This document shows positions 1 to 7,929 of a DNA stretch of 8,852 nucleotides, in pieces. Each line of letters opens with the position of its first letter. Position 1 is the first letter of the stretch. This stretch comes from Verrucomicrobiales bacterium (GTDB taxonomy: Bacteria; Verrucomicrobiota; Verrucomicrobiia; Verrucomicrobiales; DEV007). The notes beneath the pieces were generated by a model. The model worked only from the letters and a program-made list of their open reading frames with translations, did not search any database and was not told where the DNA came from. The stretch is from NCBI GenBank assembly GCA_013911195.1, contig JACETS010000106.1, positions 1-8,852 of the forward strand. Direction: 5' to 3'. Position numbers and translations under genes: made by a program.

Positions 1-721
1 CATTTACTCTGATCCAACCACTAATGAAAGACAGTTTAAATTTCTGCCAGGCCCAATTTTTTCAAACATCATTCTAGCCGACGAAATCAATAGAACACCT
101 CCAAAAACACAAGCCGCCATGCTTGAATCTATGCAAGAGAGGAAAGTCTCAATTGGTGGTGAGGACCATGAACTGCCTGATCCATTTTTTGTGTTGGCAA
201 CACAAAACCCAATCGAACAAGAAGGTACATATCCGTTACCAGAAGCACAACTTGACCGTTTCATGTTTATGATCAAAGTCGAATATCCTAATGAAGAAGA
301 AGAATTCGAGATCATGAAAGCTTATACTGGTGCAAGCGTTTCAAAGCCTGAACCAGCACTTTCTGGAGATGAAATAATTGAAATACAAAACACGATTAGA
401 ACTGTGCAAGTTTCAGAACACGTCATGCGTTATGCTGAAAAACTTGTAAGAGTAACGAGACCCGAGGCAGATGACGCCTTAGATATATGTAAAAAATGGT
501 TAGGTTGGGGAGCAGGCCCTCGCGCAGGACTATCTCTTATTTTGGCGGCTAAAGCGCATGCATTATTGAATGGAAAAAATCATGTCGGTTGCAGTGATGT
601 TGCTGCCGTGGCTCCACCAATTTTCCGTCACCGACTCATTCCTAATTTTGCAGCTCAAAGTGAAGGATTAGACTCAGATGCAATAACAGCAAAGATTATT
701 GAAGCTATCCCTCAACATTAA
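1..721 (+). CDS. MoxR-family AAA+ ATPase, 5'-truncated (C-terminal 239 residues)
   Basis: The reading frame is open from base 2 to the TAA at 719-721, so the gene starts upstream of the window. About 239 residues remain; MoxR proteins are usually about 320-340, so roughly 90 N-terminal residues with the Walker A (P-loop) are missing. Visible in order (residues of the fragment): Walker B ILADE with catalytic D27-E28, followed by the MoxR hallmark INRTPPKTQAAMLE; sensor 1 in ATQNPIEQEGTYPLPEAQLD (N69); LDRF with the likely arginine finger R86; and sensor 2 in GAGPRAG (R174) within the C-terminal lid. The Met at base 119 is internal to Walker B and is not the start. MoxR ATPases are cytoplasmic ring-forming chaperone-like enzymes that work with VWA-domain partners, and several such partners follow directly here. 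There are two cysteines. The family call is certain; the substrate is unknown. Confidence 0.96.
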   Translation, partial: IYSDPTTNERQFKFLPGPIFSNIILADEINRTPPKTQAAMLESMQERKVSIGGEDHELPDPFFVLATQNPIEQEGTYPLPEAQLDRFMFMIKVEYPNEEEEFEIMKAYTGASVSKPEPALSGDEIIEIQNTIRTVQVSEHVMRYAEKLVRVTRPEADDALDICKKWLGWGAGPRAGLSLILAAKAHALLNGKNHVGCSDVAAVAPPIFRHRLIPNFAAQSEGLDSDAITAKIIEAIPQH

Positions 722-781
722 CAAATATCTTTATTGAAGTAAGGAAGATTCTTTAAACTCATTAATACAAAAGTTCAAAAA
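722..781 (+). other. 60-base spacer between the MoxR and DUF58 genes
   Basis: This is the longest non-coding gap in the window. It is AT-rich and contains no convincing stem-loop followed by a T-run, and no well-spaced -35/-10 pair. A purine-rich AAGGAAG at 741-747 looks like a Shine-Dalgarno sequence but lies about 35 bases before the TTG at 782, too far to serve it. The DUF58 frame has a stop at 740-742, so the start must lie downstream of that. The spacer may hold a weak internal promoter or a processing site, but nothing in the sequence proves it. Confidence 0.5.
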
Positions 782-1684
782 TTGAACAACGACTCAATAA
801 AATTACTTGATCCAAAGACCCTAGCCCGTGCTGATAAGCTTGGTTTGGCGGCTAGGTTCATTGTAGAGGGATATATGGCAGGTGAGCACAAGTCACCATA
901 CAGGGGCTTTGCAATAGAGTTTTCTCAGCATAGGGAATACTCCCCGGGAGATGATGTTAGGCACATAGACTGGAAAGTTTTAGGAAAAACTGACCGTTAC
1001 TACATAAAACAATACGAACAGGAAACTAACTTTGTTGCCCATATCCTTGTTGATGGCAGTGAATCCATGCAATACGGGTCCGGAGATTTAACAAAATTGG
1101 AATACGCCAAGTTAGCCGCTGCTTGCCTTGCCTTTACAATCATTAAACAAAGAGATGCTGTTTCTTTATCTTTATTCGGCAATTCTACAAGAGAAGAACT
1201 TCCAAGAGGCAATACTCAAAATCATCTATTTAACATTCTAGAAAAACTTGTTCAATTTTCTCCGTCAGGAGGAACAGACTTGGCAGGGCAATTACACTCA
1301 GTGGCCAGTCAATCTCAAAGAAAAGGCATCGTGATTGTAATTAGTGATTTTTTCGATGACGAAGATTCAACACTTGAAGCCGTGCAACACTTGAGATTTG
1401 TGGGCCACGAAGTCATCGGATTACAAATACTTGACCATGATGAAATCACTTTTCCTTTCAATGGATTAGTTGAATTCGAAGGACTAGAGGAAATTCCAAA
1501 CCTCAAAACAAGACCAACTGAAATCAGAAAAAGTTATCTTAATGAGTTTAATGAATTTCAAGAAAAGTTAAGAGACGGCTTCAACAAGAACTCATGCCAC
1601 TTCGTTGAATGTGATACATCCAAACCTTTAGAAGAAGTCCTCGGATCTTATTTAACTTTTCGTAAAGAAACGGCCACCAAATAA
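782..1684 (+). CDS. DUF58 domain protein (soluble VWA-like partner of MoxR)
   Basis: A 300-residue protein of the short, soluble DUF58 type without the N-terminal membrane helices found in longer members, so it is probably cytoplasmic. The DUF58 core is clear: SPYRGF (38-43), then EFSQHREYSPGDDVRHIDW (46-64), then YIKQYEQETN (74-83). A VWA-like fold follows: MIDAS-type metal site DGSES (D91, S93, S95), a later Thr in GGTDL (T165), and VISDFFDD (186-193). The start is TTG at 782: an in-frame stop at 740-742 limits upstream extension, no ATG or GTG lies between, and the family's usual opening (LLDPKTLAR) begins just after. There is no Shine-Dalgarno sequence at a normal distance. DUF58 genes almost always sit beside moxR, as here, and the products are thought to be adaptor or effector partners of the ATPase. 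There are three cysteines (115, 272, 277). The exact biochemical role is unknown. Confidence 0.94.
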   Translation: MNNDSIKLLDPKTLARADKLGLAARFIVEGYMAGEHKSPYRGFAIEFSQHREYSPGDDVRHIDWKVLGKTDRYYIKQYEQETNFVAHILVDGSESMQYGSGDLTKLEYAKLAAACLAFTIIKQRDAVSLSLFGNSTREELPRGNTQNHLFNILEKLVQFSPSGGTDLAGQLHSVASQSQRKGIVIVISDFFDDEDSTLEAVQHLRFVGHEVIGLQILDHDEITFPFNGLVEFEGLEEIPNLKTRPTEIRKSYLNEFNEFQEKLRDGFNKNSCHFVECDTSKPLEEVLGSYLTFRKETATK

Positions 1685-1687
1685 TCA

Positions 1688-3838
1688 ATGTCTTTTCTTA
1701 ATCCAGCGTTATTAATGGGAGCAGCCGCACTTGCTATTCCAATAATAGTACATCTCCTGAATAGAAGAAGGTTCAAAAGGGTTAAGTGGGCAGCTATGCG
1801 TTTTCTTGAAGTTAGTCTAGAGCGCAATCAGAGAAGGATGAAAGTAGAGGATTGGATCCTCCTTATAATAAGATTAGTTATAGTGGCACTAATAGTCTTG
1901 GCCTTATCTCGACCAGCGACTGATTGGATTAAATCATCCGGATTAGGTTCAACCGTAACTGCTTCGGTTATAGTAGACTCTTCAGCCAGCATGCAAAGGA
2001 CAGATAAAAATTCTGATCTTAGTCGCTTTCAAATCGCAAAAGAAACTGCAAGAGAAGCCTTAAGCTCAACACCGAAGGGATCTTCCTCCTCCATACTATT
2101 TGCCGCCAACTCATCTGGCTCAGGCATGAAAGAACCTTCCCATGACAATAAAAGAGTTATCAATATCCTCAATGAAACCGAACCCTCTGACCGTGGCAGC
2201 GATCTTTTTCCAGCTATTCAATCCTCGATTAATTCACTTAATAACAGTCCATCCACTCAAAAAGAGCTCATTATCATTACTGATGGAGAAGCTTCGGCAT
2301 GGAAACAATTTGAATCGATTTCAAGAGCCATAGATCAAAACAAGGACACCATCAACACAACAATAGCGTTAGTAGGAAAAACACCTGAAGAGAATATTGC
2401 TATAACCAGCCTAACTCAAAAAACACCTATCGTTTCAGTTGGACAACCCATGAGGCTTTCAGTTGGAATTACCAATTTCGGCGAAATTGAAATCAACGAC
2501 CTTTCAATTCAAATAAGTATTAATGAAAATACGTCAGGACTTCCAATCAATATTGATTCAATAAAACCTGGTGAAGAAAAAATAATCACGGCATTCGTTG
2601 AAATAGACTCACCGGGTTATTTGCGCATTAAGGCACAAATCGATTATACTGACTCCAAATCTGTTGATAACTCCAGAGAAATTGTCATCAGGGCAGTTGA
2701 AAAAATTCAAACACTTCTAATTGATGGAGAACCCGGAAGAAGCATTACTGAGTCAGAGACTTTCTTTTTACAAAATGCTCTTATTCCCGTTCCCGAAGAG
2801 CTCATTGAGTCATTTTTCATATCCAGTAAAATAATTAATTTAGGTTCAATACAGGATATAGAAATTAAAGACTATGATGTCATATTTCTCGCAAATGTTC
2901 CGGACTTTTCTAATGAATTAAGCAACCGACTTAATGATTTTGTAAAAAGTGGAGGTGGTTTGGTAGTCTTCCCCGGTGATAATATTAATGCTTCATTTTA
3001 CAACCAAGAGCTTCACGAAAAATTAAATCTACTCCCAGCCTCATATGGAAAAATTTTACCAATTGAAGGCTCTAATAGTGTTCTCTCTTTACAAGCTAGT
3101 GGGTACAATCATCCACTCGTTGAATTGTGGAATGATCCTGGCGCAGGAACTTTAGGCGATGTAAAAACTTTTAAAGCCTTTGAACTCGTCTTGAAGGACG
3201 GAGTAGATAGTAATATCGCAATTCAATACAATAATGGCTCCGCTGCCGTTATCGAGGCGGATGTCGGATTGGGAAAAGTTTATCAATTCAGTAGCTCTGC
3301 TGATACAGAATGGAATGACCTACCTGTCAAAGCGGCGTTCCTACCTATTGTTCACCGGGTCGTAGGTAGTGTTATTTCAAGAATGGATTCCGGATTAAAC
3401 ATTCAAGTTGGTGACACCTTTATAAGAAAGGTTCCTCAATCTTGGATTAACAAGGAGGCAACAATATCTCATTCCAAATCAGAGACGGCCACTTTCATTA
3501 ACGCTGAAATCTCTGATGATGGAGGTAATATACAATTCAAAGAGGTCAACTCTTCTGGAATTTATGATCTCAAACTGACAGAGCCCTTTGAATTGATTCA
3601 GTTTTCAGCCACCTCAGACCCTAGAGAATCAAACCCTGAAAAATTATCTGGACCGCAAATTGAAAGACTCAAAGAAATTTCCTCAAATTTCATAGAGTCC
3701 TCCTCACTGAATGAAATAACTTCAGCAATAAATCAAAAAAGAAAAGGAGCTGAAATCTGGCCATTGCTTTTATTAGCTGCACTTCTACTGACACTTTTGG
3801 AGCTTTATCTTTCTCAAAAATTTAGCCAAGAAAAATAA
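1688..3838 (+). CDS. BatA-type membrane protein with VWA and amidotransferase-like regions
   Basis: A 716-residue protein starting at ATG three bases after the DUF58 stop. The N-terminal BatA module is textbook: helix 1 at about 4-24, the basic stretch NRRRFKRVKWAAMRFL (25-40), helix 2 at about 57-74 ending in SRP. The VWA domain follows, with MIDAS DSSAS (D97, S99, S101), GSD (170-172, Ser where Thr is commoner) and ITDGE (197-201). A beta-rich, Ig-like stretch spans about 235-335. Residues about 340-560 resemble a class I glutamine amidotransferase-like fold (LLIDGEPG, YDVIFLANV, FVKSGGGLVVFPG), but there is no cysteine anywhere in the protein, so no amidotransferase nucleophile. A second beta segment and a C-terminal helix (about 689-708) close it. 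By the positive-inside rule the VWA and later domains face the periplasm. It pairs with the next gene, which has the same plan. Role inferred: structural or ligand-binding part of an envelope complex. Confidence 0.93.
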   Translation: MSFLNPALLMGAAALAIPIIVHLLNRRRFKRVKWAAMRFLEVSLERNQRRMKVEDWILLIIRLVIVALIVLALSRPATDWIKSSGLGSTVTASVIVDSSASMQRTDKNSDLSRFQIAKETAREALSSTPKGSSSSILFAANSSGSGMKEPSHDNKRVINILNETEPSDRGSDLFPAIQSSINSLNNSPSTQKELIIITDGEASAWKQFESISRAIDQNKDTINTTIALVGKTPEENIAITSLTQKTPIVSVGQPMRLSVGITNFGEIEINDLSIQISINENTSGLPINIDSIKPGEEKIITAFVEIDSPGYLRIKAQIDYTDSKSVDNSREIVIRAVEKIQTLLIDGEPGRSITESETFFLQNALIPVPEELIESFFISSKIINLGSIQDIEIKDYDVIFLANVPDFSNELSNRLNDFVKSGGGLVVFPGDNINASFYNQELHEKLNLLPASYGKILPIEGSNSVLSLQASGYNHPLVELWNDPGAGTLGDVKTFKAFELVLKDGVDSNIAIQYNNGSAAVIEADVGLGKVYQFSSSADTEWNDLPVKAAFLPIVHRVVGSVISRMDSGLNIQVGDTFIRKVPQSWINKEATISHSKSETATFINAEISDDGGNIQFKEVNSSGIYDLKLTEPFELIQFSATSDPRESNPEKLSGPQIERLKEISSNFIESSSLNEITSAINQKRKGAEIWPLLLLAALLLTLLELYLSQKFSQEK

Positions 3839-3839
3839 A

Positions 3840-6191
3840 TTGAACTCGATTCTACTTAAACTAATTGGAGTACCTGCCGATGAAATATCATCGGTCACAG
3901 GAATTTCCGTCCAATTATCTCCTGTAGTATCACCAATATTGATAGCAATTACCGCACTGATTCTAGGAATATTTTCTTGGTCCTTTTACAAATCAACTCC
4001 AGAGGATGTTAAAAAATCTAGAAGACGTGGCATGCTGATAATGCGCATAATTTTTTTCATTCTTCTTCTCGGGATTTTACTCAAACCAATCATATCTCTA
4101 GACTTGGAGAGAGATCATAAAAAGACTCTAGCCGTTCTTATTGATAGTTCTTCAAGTATGGGAATTGCTGATCCAAGAATAAACATTAAAGACATTGCCA
4201 GAGAAGCAATCGCTAACGGCAATCTGGATCCATCTGCAAGCTTGGACTCTTCTCCTGACACACTTCCTCCGTCCCCATCATCACGATTCAAAATTGCCGA
4301 ACAAGCGCTCAACAATGATAAAATAAACCTATTAAAAAGATTAGGAGAAAAAACTGAAATCGTTACATACAATTTTGGAGGGACCATAAATGATTCCTCA
4401 CCTTCCTCTGAACCTAAGGGTACAGAAACATCAATAGGCAATGCTCTACATGAAGTTCTAAGAAGGCACAGTGCAGATGATTTGGGAGGAATTCTCCTGA
4501 TCAGTGATGGAGCTAATAACGAAGGCAAAGCAATTGTTCCAGTCGCAGAAGACCTTAGGGAGAGAGGTATTCCAGTTTTTGCTTATGCAGTTGGAACAGA
4601 TTCACCGAGAGACACGGCTATTAAATCAATAGAACTACCTAGCGTTGCCTTAGCCGAAGATGCCGTTCCTGTAACAATTCAATTCAATCAACAAGGAATG
4701 GCTGGAGAGAAGGGAAAACTCATCATCAGCATGTCAGGAGCAAAAGCTATAGAAAAGGAATTTGTATTTTCAGATGAAGAAAACCAAGAAATAACCGTAC
4801 CGATCATACCTAAAAAATCCGGTGAGTATCAAATATCGGCGACTATAGAAACTTCAATTGGCGAGATATTAGATAATAATAATAGTTTTTCTCGTGGACT
4901 TAGAGTTTTGGATTCATCACTCAAAGTACTCATGATTGAAAGTTCACCTCGGTGGGAATTTAAATATGTTCAGGCAATGTTGCTACGAGAGAGAAGAATT
5001 GATCTTGACTGCTTTCTTGCTGGAGCAGACCCAATCGTAGCTCGTACCGAAAACTCACCATATCTCGAGTCATTCCCCGACACTAGAGAACAACTCTTTA
5101 ACTATGACCTAATAATGTTTGGTGATATCAACCCAGATCAAATACCCGAAAATACGATCGAAAACATATCCTCATTCGTTTCTAACGGTGGAGGTTCACT
5201 CATTATAATGGCGGGTAAAAGATTCACACCATCTTCATATAGAAACACTGAACTTCAAAATTTAATTCCTGTTGAACTGGCACCTACTCGCTTAGGTGGA
5301 AATAGTAATAATGCTCAAAGACCCATACTATTGGATATTACCGAAGCTGGACTAAATGAGGGCTTTCTTAATCTTGAGGAAGATCCTGATCTAGCTAAAC
5401 AGCGATGGTCTAAATTACCACCAATTTTCTGGTCCGTTAAGACTTTAGGGGCAAAGCCAGCCGCCAAAACTTATCTAACTCACCCTGACGGAGATTATCC
5501 CATTGTTGCGATTCAAAAGTATGGAGCCGGTGAAGTTCTTTGGATAGGAACTGAAAACACATGGCGATGGCGAAAAAATACTGGTGATCTTTATCACACA
5601 AGGTTTTGGGGTCAAATCGTTCAAAGAATGGCAGGTCGAAGACTGGCCACAGGGTCCCGTCGATCAGAACTAAGATCAGACCGCGCAATAGCTAAAGAAG
5701 GTGAAAATTTCACAGTTTTTGCAAGGCTGCTTGATGAAAATTTTCTTCCAAGAGAAGATGAAACAATTGAGGCAACCTTAGTTAAGAGTAACTCCAATAC
5801 GGCTGACTCAAAGAAAGTAACCCTCAGAGCTGTACCCGGTTCACCAGGATATTATAGAAGTGAGTTTTCTGCCGAAGATCAAGGCCGGTACCGATTAACT
5901 ATTATTGACGACGAATCCAGCGGCATCGACTTAAATGTAAGAGGAGCTGACCGTGAATTTGCAAAAACTGCTATCGATGAAAAAACGCTCAAAGAAATCG
6001 CCGACATCACCAATGGCTCTTATTTAAGAGAAGAAAATCTAAATGACCTTCCAACAATTGCTAAAATTGAACCTGCAAAAATAAAAATTTCTAGAGAAGC
6101 TACCCTTTGGAGCTCTCCTCTTTATTTAATTTTGTTGTTATTACCAATCACAATCGAATGGTTCATGAGAAAGTTTGCCGAGTTAAAATAG
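3840..6191 (+). CDS. Membrane VWA protein with glutamine-amidotransferase-like domain
   Basis: A 783-residue protein. The start is TTG at 3840, one base after the previous stop: it is the only ATG/GTG/TTG codon in frame after the stop at 3789-3791, and the next Met (residue 65) would delete helix 1. Layout: helix 1 at about 31-49, basic loop KKSRRRG (58-64), helix 2 at about 66-82; VWA domain with MIDAS DSSSS (D102, S104, S106), GTETS (194-198) and LISDG (220-224); a beta domain at about 260-355; then an amidotransferase-like region with LMIESSPRWEFKYVQAML (364-381), YDLIMFGDI (422-430), SNGGGSLIIMAGKRF (448-462) and GEVLWIGTENTWRWR (564-578). A further beta domain covers about 605-700, and a C-terminal helix about 758-774 is followed by the basic tail MRKFAELK. 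The only cysteine (C391) is not at the nucleophile elbow, so catalysis is unlikely. Large domains are predicted periplasmic. Substrate unknown. Confidence 0.92.
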   Translation: MNSILLKLIGVPADEISSVTGISVQLSPVVSPILIAITALILGIFSWSFYKSTPEDVKKSRRRGMLIMRIIFFILLLGILLKPIISLDLERDHKKTLAVLIDSSSSMGIADPRINIKDIAREAIANGNLDPSASLDSSPDTLPPSPSSRFKIAEQALNNDKINLLKRLGEKTEIVTYNFGGTINDSSPSSEPKGTETSIGNALHEVLRRHSADDLGGILLISDGANNEGKAIVPVAEDLRERGIPVFAYAVGTDSPRDTAIKSIELPSVALAEDAVPVTIQFNQQGMAGEKGKLIISMSGAKAIEKEFVFSDEENQEITVPIIPKKSGEYQISATIETSIGEILDNNNSFSRGLRVLDSSLKVLMIESSPRWEFKYVQAMLLRERRIDLDCFLAGADPIVARTENSPYLESFPDTREQLFNYDLIMFGDINPDQIPENTIENISSFVSNGGGSLIIMAGKRFTPSSYRNTELQNLIPVELAPTRLGGNSNNAQRPILLDITEAGLNEGFLNLEEDPDLAKQRWSKLPPIFWSVKTLGAKPAAKTYLTHPDGDYPIVAIQKYGAGEVLWIGTENTWRWRKNTGDLYHTRFWGQIVQRMAGRRLATGSRRSELRSDRAIAKEGENFTVFARLLDENFLPREDETIEATLVKSNSNTADSKKVTLRAVPGSPGYYRSEFSAEDQGRYRLTIIDDESSGIDLNVRGADREFAKTAIDEKTLKEIADITNGSYLREENLNDLPTIAKIEPAKIKISREATLWSSPLYLILLLLPITIEWFMRKFAELK

Positions 6192-6195
6192 AACA

Positions 6196-7887
6196 GTGTC
6201 AGCCATTAAAAATATATCTGTGCCTCCAAGCGCTATTAGAGTGCTAAGGAACAAACTTGCTCGCACAAGATTCTCAATTCTCGCGGTTGAATTAGCAAGA
6301 AGACTGACTGTTACTTTTTCTTTTTTAATAACTCTATTAACTTCTCTTCTTTTTCTAGATTTATTAGCTGATCTAGAAATTGAGACTAGATCATTGCTTC
6401 TATTCTCAATTATTACTCTTACAGCTATACTTATAATATGGTCTTTATTTTCATTGATCACAAAATGGAAGAATGACGAAACCTTAGCGCTGGAAATCGA
6501 ACGAAAGAACAAAGATTTTGACAGCAGACTCATAAGTTCAATTCAATTTGCCAAACGAAAGGCCAAATTTCCTAAAAATGCGCCCATGAGTATGGTTCAT
6601 AATATGATTTTAGAAACTAAGGATGTATCTAAAAAATTTAATTTCCTTAAAGTTGTAAATCCAAAAGCATTAACTAGGGCAACGCTTATATTCTTTGTAA
6701 TTATTATCACTTCTGGCATTTGGGCATACAGCGAAAAAGATAACATCCCAATCCTAGTTAAAAGAGCCCTTGGTGAACAAATTGAGATTCCGCGTGATAC
6801 CATAATTGTTGAAGAGCCTAACATCCTCAGAGTTGGAATCGGCGACAACATTCAAATGACCTTCAAGGTGAAATCTAAAAAAACCTCTGAACTCAAAGCA
6901 AATCTAAACGTCGACTATAATTCAGGAAGAAAAATTACAGTTCCTCTAGAAAGAACTGAAAACGAGCCTGATACTTATATAGGCACTATCGAAGACGTAC
7001 CTGAGTCATTTTCATTTGATGCTCAAATAGATGATGCAAAGACTAAAACCTCGATCGTCACAGCCATCGAAAGACCAACGATAAAGAATATTTCTGCCAC
7101 ACAAGTGTATCCTGAATTTACGAAACAAAGTCCGACAAATCATGTACCCGGAGACTTTACTTTTTTCCCAGGAAGTGAAGTGACTATAAATATAGAATCA
7201 TCGAAAGATCTTGATTCAGGAAATTTAAAATTTTTAGGATTGGATAATCAAATGCCTCTATCAGTTAACGAAGCTAATAAAAAAGAAGGAGTAGCGAAAA
7301 TTAAGATCCCTTCGCAGAGCTTGTCAGGATTCAGTGTTTCACTAACAGACTCCGAAGAGATGGATTCAAAAAATAATGCAATTTATAAAATTTCTCTACT
7401 AACTGATCTTCCTCCAGAAATCAGAATTACCTATCCTAAGCGGTCCGAGGAATTAGTTACTCGAAAGGCAACACTATTAATCAAATATGAAGCTATTGAC
7501 AGGTTTGGGGTAAATTCAATTAATTTAAAATATAAAAGAGAAGAGAATGAAATAGTCACTATCCCTTTAATGAAGGAAGAAACTGCAAAGAAACAAATAA
7601 GTGATAGTTACGAGTGGAATCTAGGTTCTCTAAAGACAGGCCTGTCCGAAGGTGATCAAATTGAATATTGGTTAGAAGCATCCGATCAAAATATTTCGGG
7701 ATTAAATATCAGCAGCTCAGACAAATTATCTTTAAAAGTTGTCACTCCAGAAGAAAAACGGGCCGATCTATTGGGAAGGACTTCTGATGCACTGGGAAGT
7801 GTTGATGAAGCTACAAATGATCAGGAAAATCTTAATAAAGACCTCGAATCAATTATAAGAAAAAACACACCAAATAAAAAAAATTGA
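6196..7887 (+). CDS. DUF4175-like three-helix membrane protein with large periplasmic beta region
   Basis: A 563-residue protein. The start is GTG at 6196, four bases after the previous stop; an in-frame stop at 6184-6186 rules out extension, and the next Met (residue 131) would remove two helices. Helices lie at about 41-58, 66-89 and 162-178. Between helices 2 and 3 sits a basic segment (90-160) containing DFDSRLISSIQFA, the place where DUF4175-type proteins have a conserved 'D-RL-S' segment; it should be cytoplasmic. After helix 3 come roughly 340 residues of Ig-like beta segments, including DRFGVNSINLKYK (435-447) and GDQIEYWLEASDQN (486-499), typical of this family in Planctomycetes and Verrucomicrobia. 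The last 45 residues turn helical and polar (LGRTSDALGSVDEATNDQEN). There are no cysteines. The protein is shorter than many family members, which continue into a long helical C-terminus; here that part may be supplied by the next gene. Family call from architecture, moderately sure; function unknown. Confidence 0.78.
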   Translation: MSAIKNISVPPSAIRVLRNKLARTRFSILAVELARRLTVTFSFLITLLTSLLFLDLLADLEIETRSLLLFSIITLTAILIIWSLFSLITKWKNDETLALEIERKNKDFDSRLISSIQFAKRKAKFPKNAPMSMVHNMILETKDVSKKFNFLKVVNPKALTRATLIFFVIIITSGIWAYSEKDNIPILVKRALGEQIEIPRDTIIVEEPNILRVGIGDNIQMTFKVKSKKTSELKANLNVDYNSGRKITVPLERTENEPDTYIGTIEDVPESFSFDAQIDDAKTKTSIVTAIERPTIKNISATQVYPEFTKQSPTNHVPGDFTFFPGSEVTINIESSKDLDSGNLKFLGLDNQMPLSVNEANKKEGVAKIKIPSQSLSGFSVSLTDSEEMDSKNNAIYKISLLTDLPPEIRITYPKRSEELVTRKATLLIKYEAIDRFGVNSINLKYKREENEIVTIPLMKEETAKKQISDSYEWNLGSLKTGLSEGDQIEYWLEASDQNISGLNISSSDKLSLKVVTPEEKRADLLGRTSDALGSVDEATNDQENLNKDLESIIRKNTPNKKN

Positions 7888-7929
7888 TCTTTGGAATTCT
7901 TTGAAGACTCATTTAAACTATTAACGCTC
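7888..7929 (+). other. 42-base gap with an in-frame alternative TTG start at 7891
   Basis: The gap separates the DUF4175-like gene from the last gene. Both genes are in the same reading frame and only the TGA at 7885-7887 divides them; all 14 codons of the gap are open. A TTG at 7891 could start the last gene three bases after the stop, matching the close spacing and TTG use elsewhere in the operon, but it would put an acidic 13-residue extension (EFFEDSF...) ahead of the signal peptide. No Shine-Dalgarno, terminator hairpin or well-spaced promoter is visible. Confidence 0.45.

Noticed and set aside
4..315. 103-codon - strand frame over the MoxR fragment
   Set aside because: The + strand in this stretch encodes Walker B and sensor 1 of MoxR; the antisense frame is a by-product.
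119..721. Short MoxR-like gene beginning at the ATG at 119
   Set aside because: This Met lies within the conserved segment just after Walker B and the frame is open upstream to the window edge, so the gene is cut by the window and is not a short variant.
734..767. Possible promoter in the spacer (TTGAAG at 734-739 with TTAATA at 762-767)
   Set aside because: The spacing is about 22 bases, too long for a housekeeping sigma-type promoter, and such AT-rich hexamers are common by chance here.
2142..2333. 63-codon + strand frame inside the BatA-type gene
   Set aside because: It is a different frame of a strongly supported VWA coding region and has no start signal or domain.
4115..4528. 137-codon open frame on the - strand inside the second VWA gene
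   Set aside because: It lies wholly over the VWA domain with its intact MIDAS motif. The antisense translation shows no recognisable domain, and such shadows are expected opposite Ser- and Leu-rich coding sequence.
6183..6533. 116-codon open frame on the - strand over the start of the DUF4175-like gene
   Set aside because: It overlaps the membrane-helix coding region of a well-supported + strand gene, and its translation is a low-complexity Ser/Arg/Ile mixture with no domain features.
7891..7924. Possible promoter before the last gene (TTGGAA or TTGAAG with TATTAA)
   Set aside because: Spacings of about 22 or 12 bases do not fit a standard promoter. The gene is most simply co-transcribed with its upstream neighbour.
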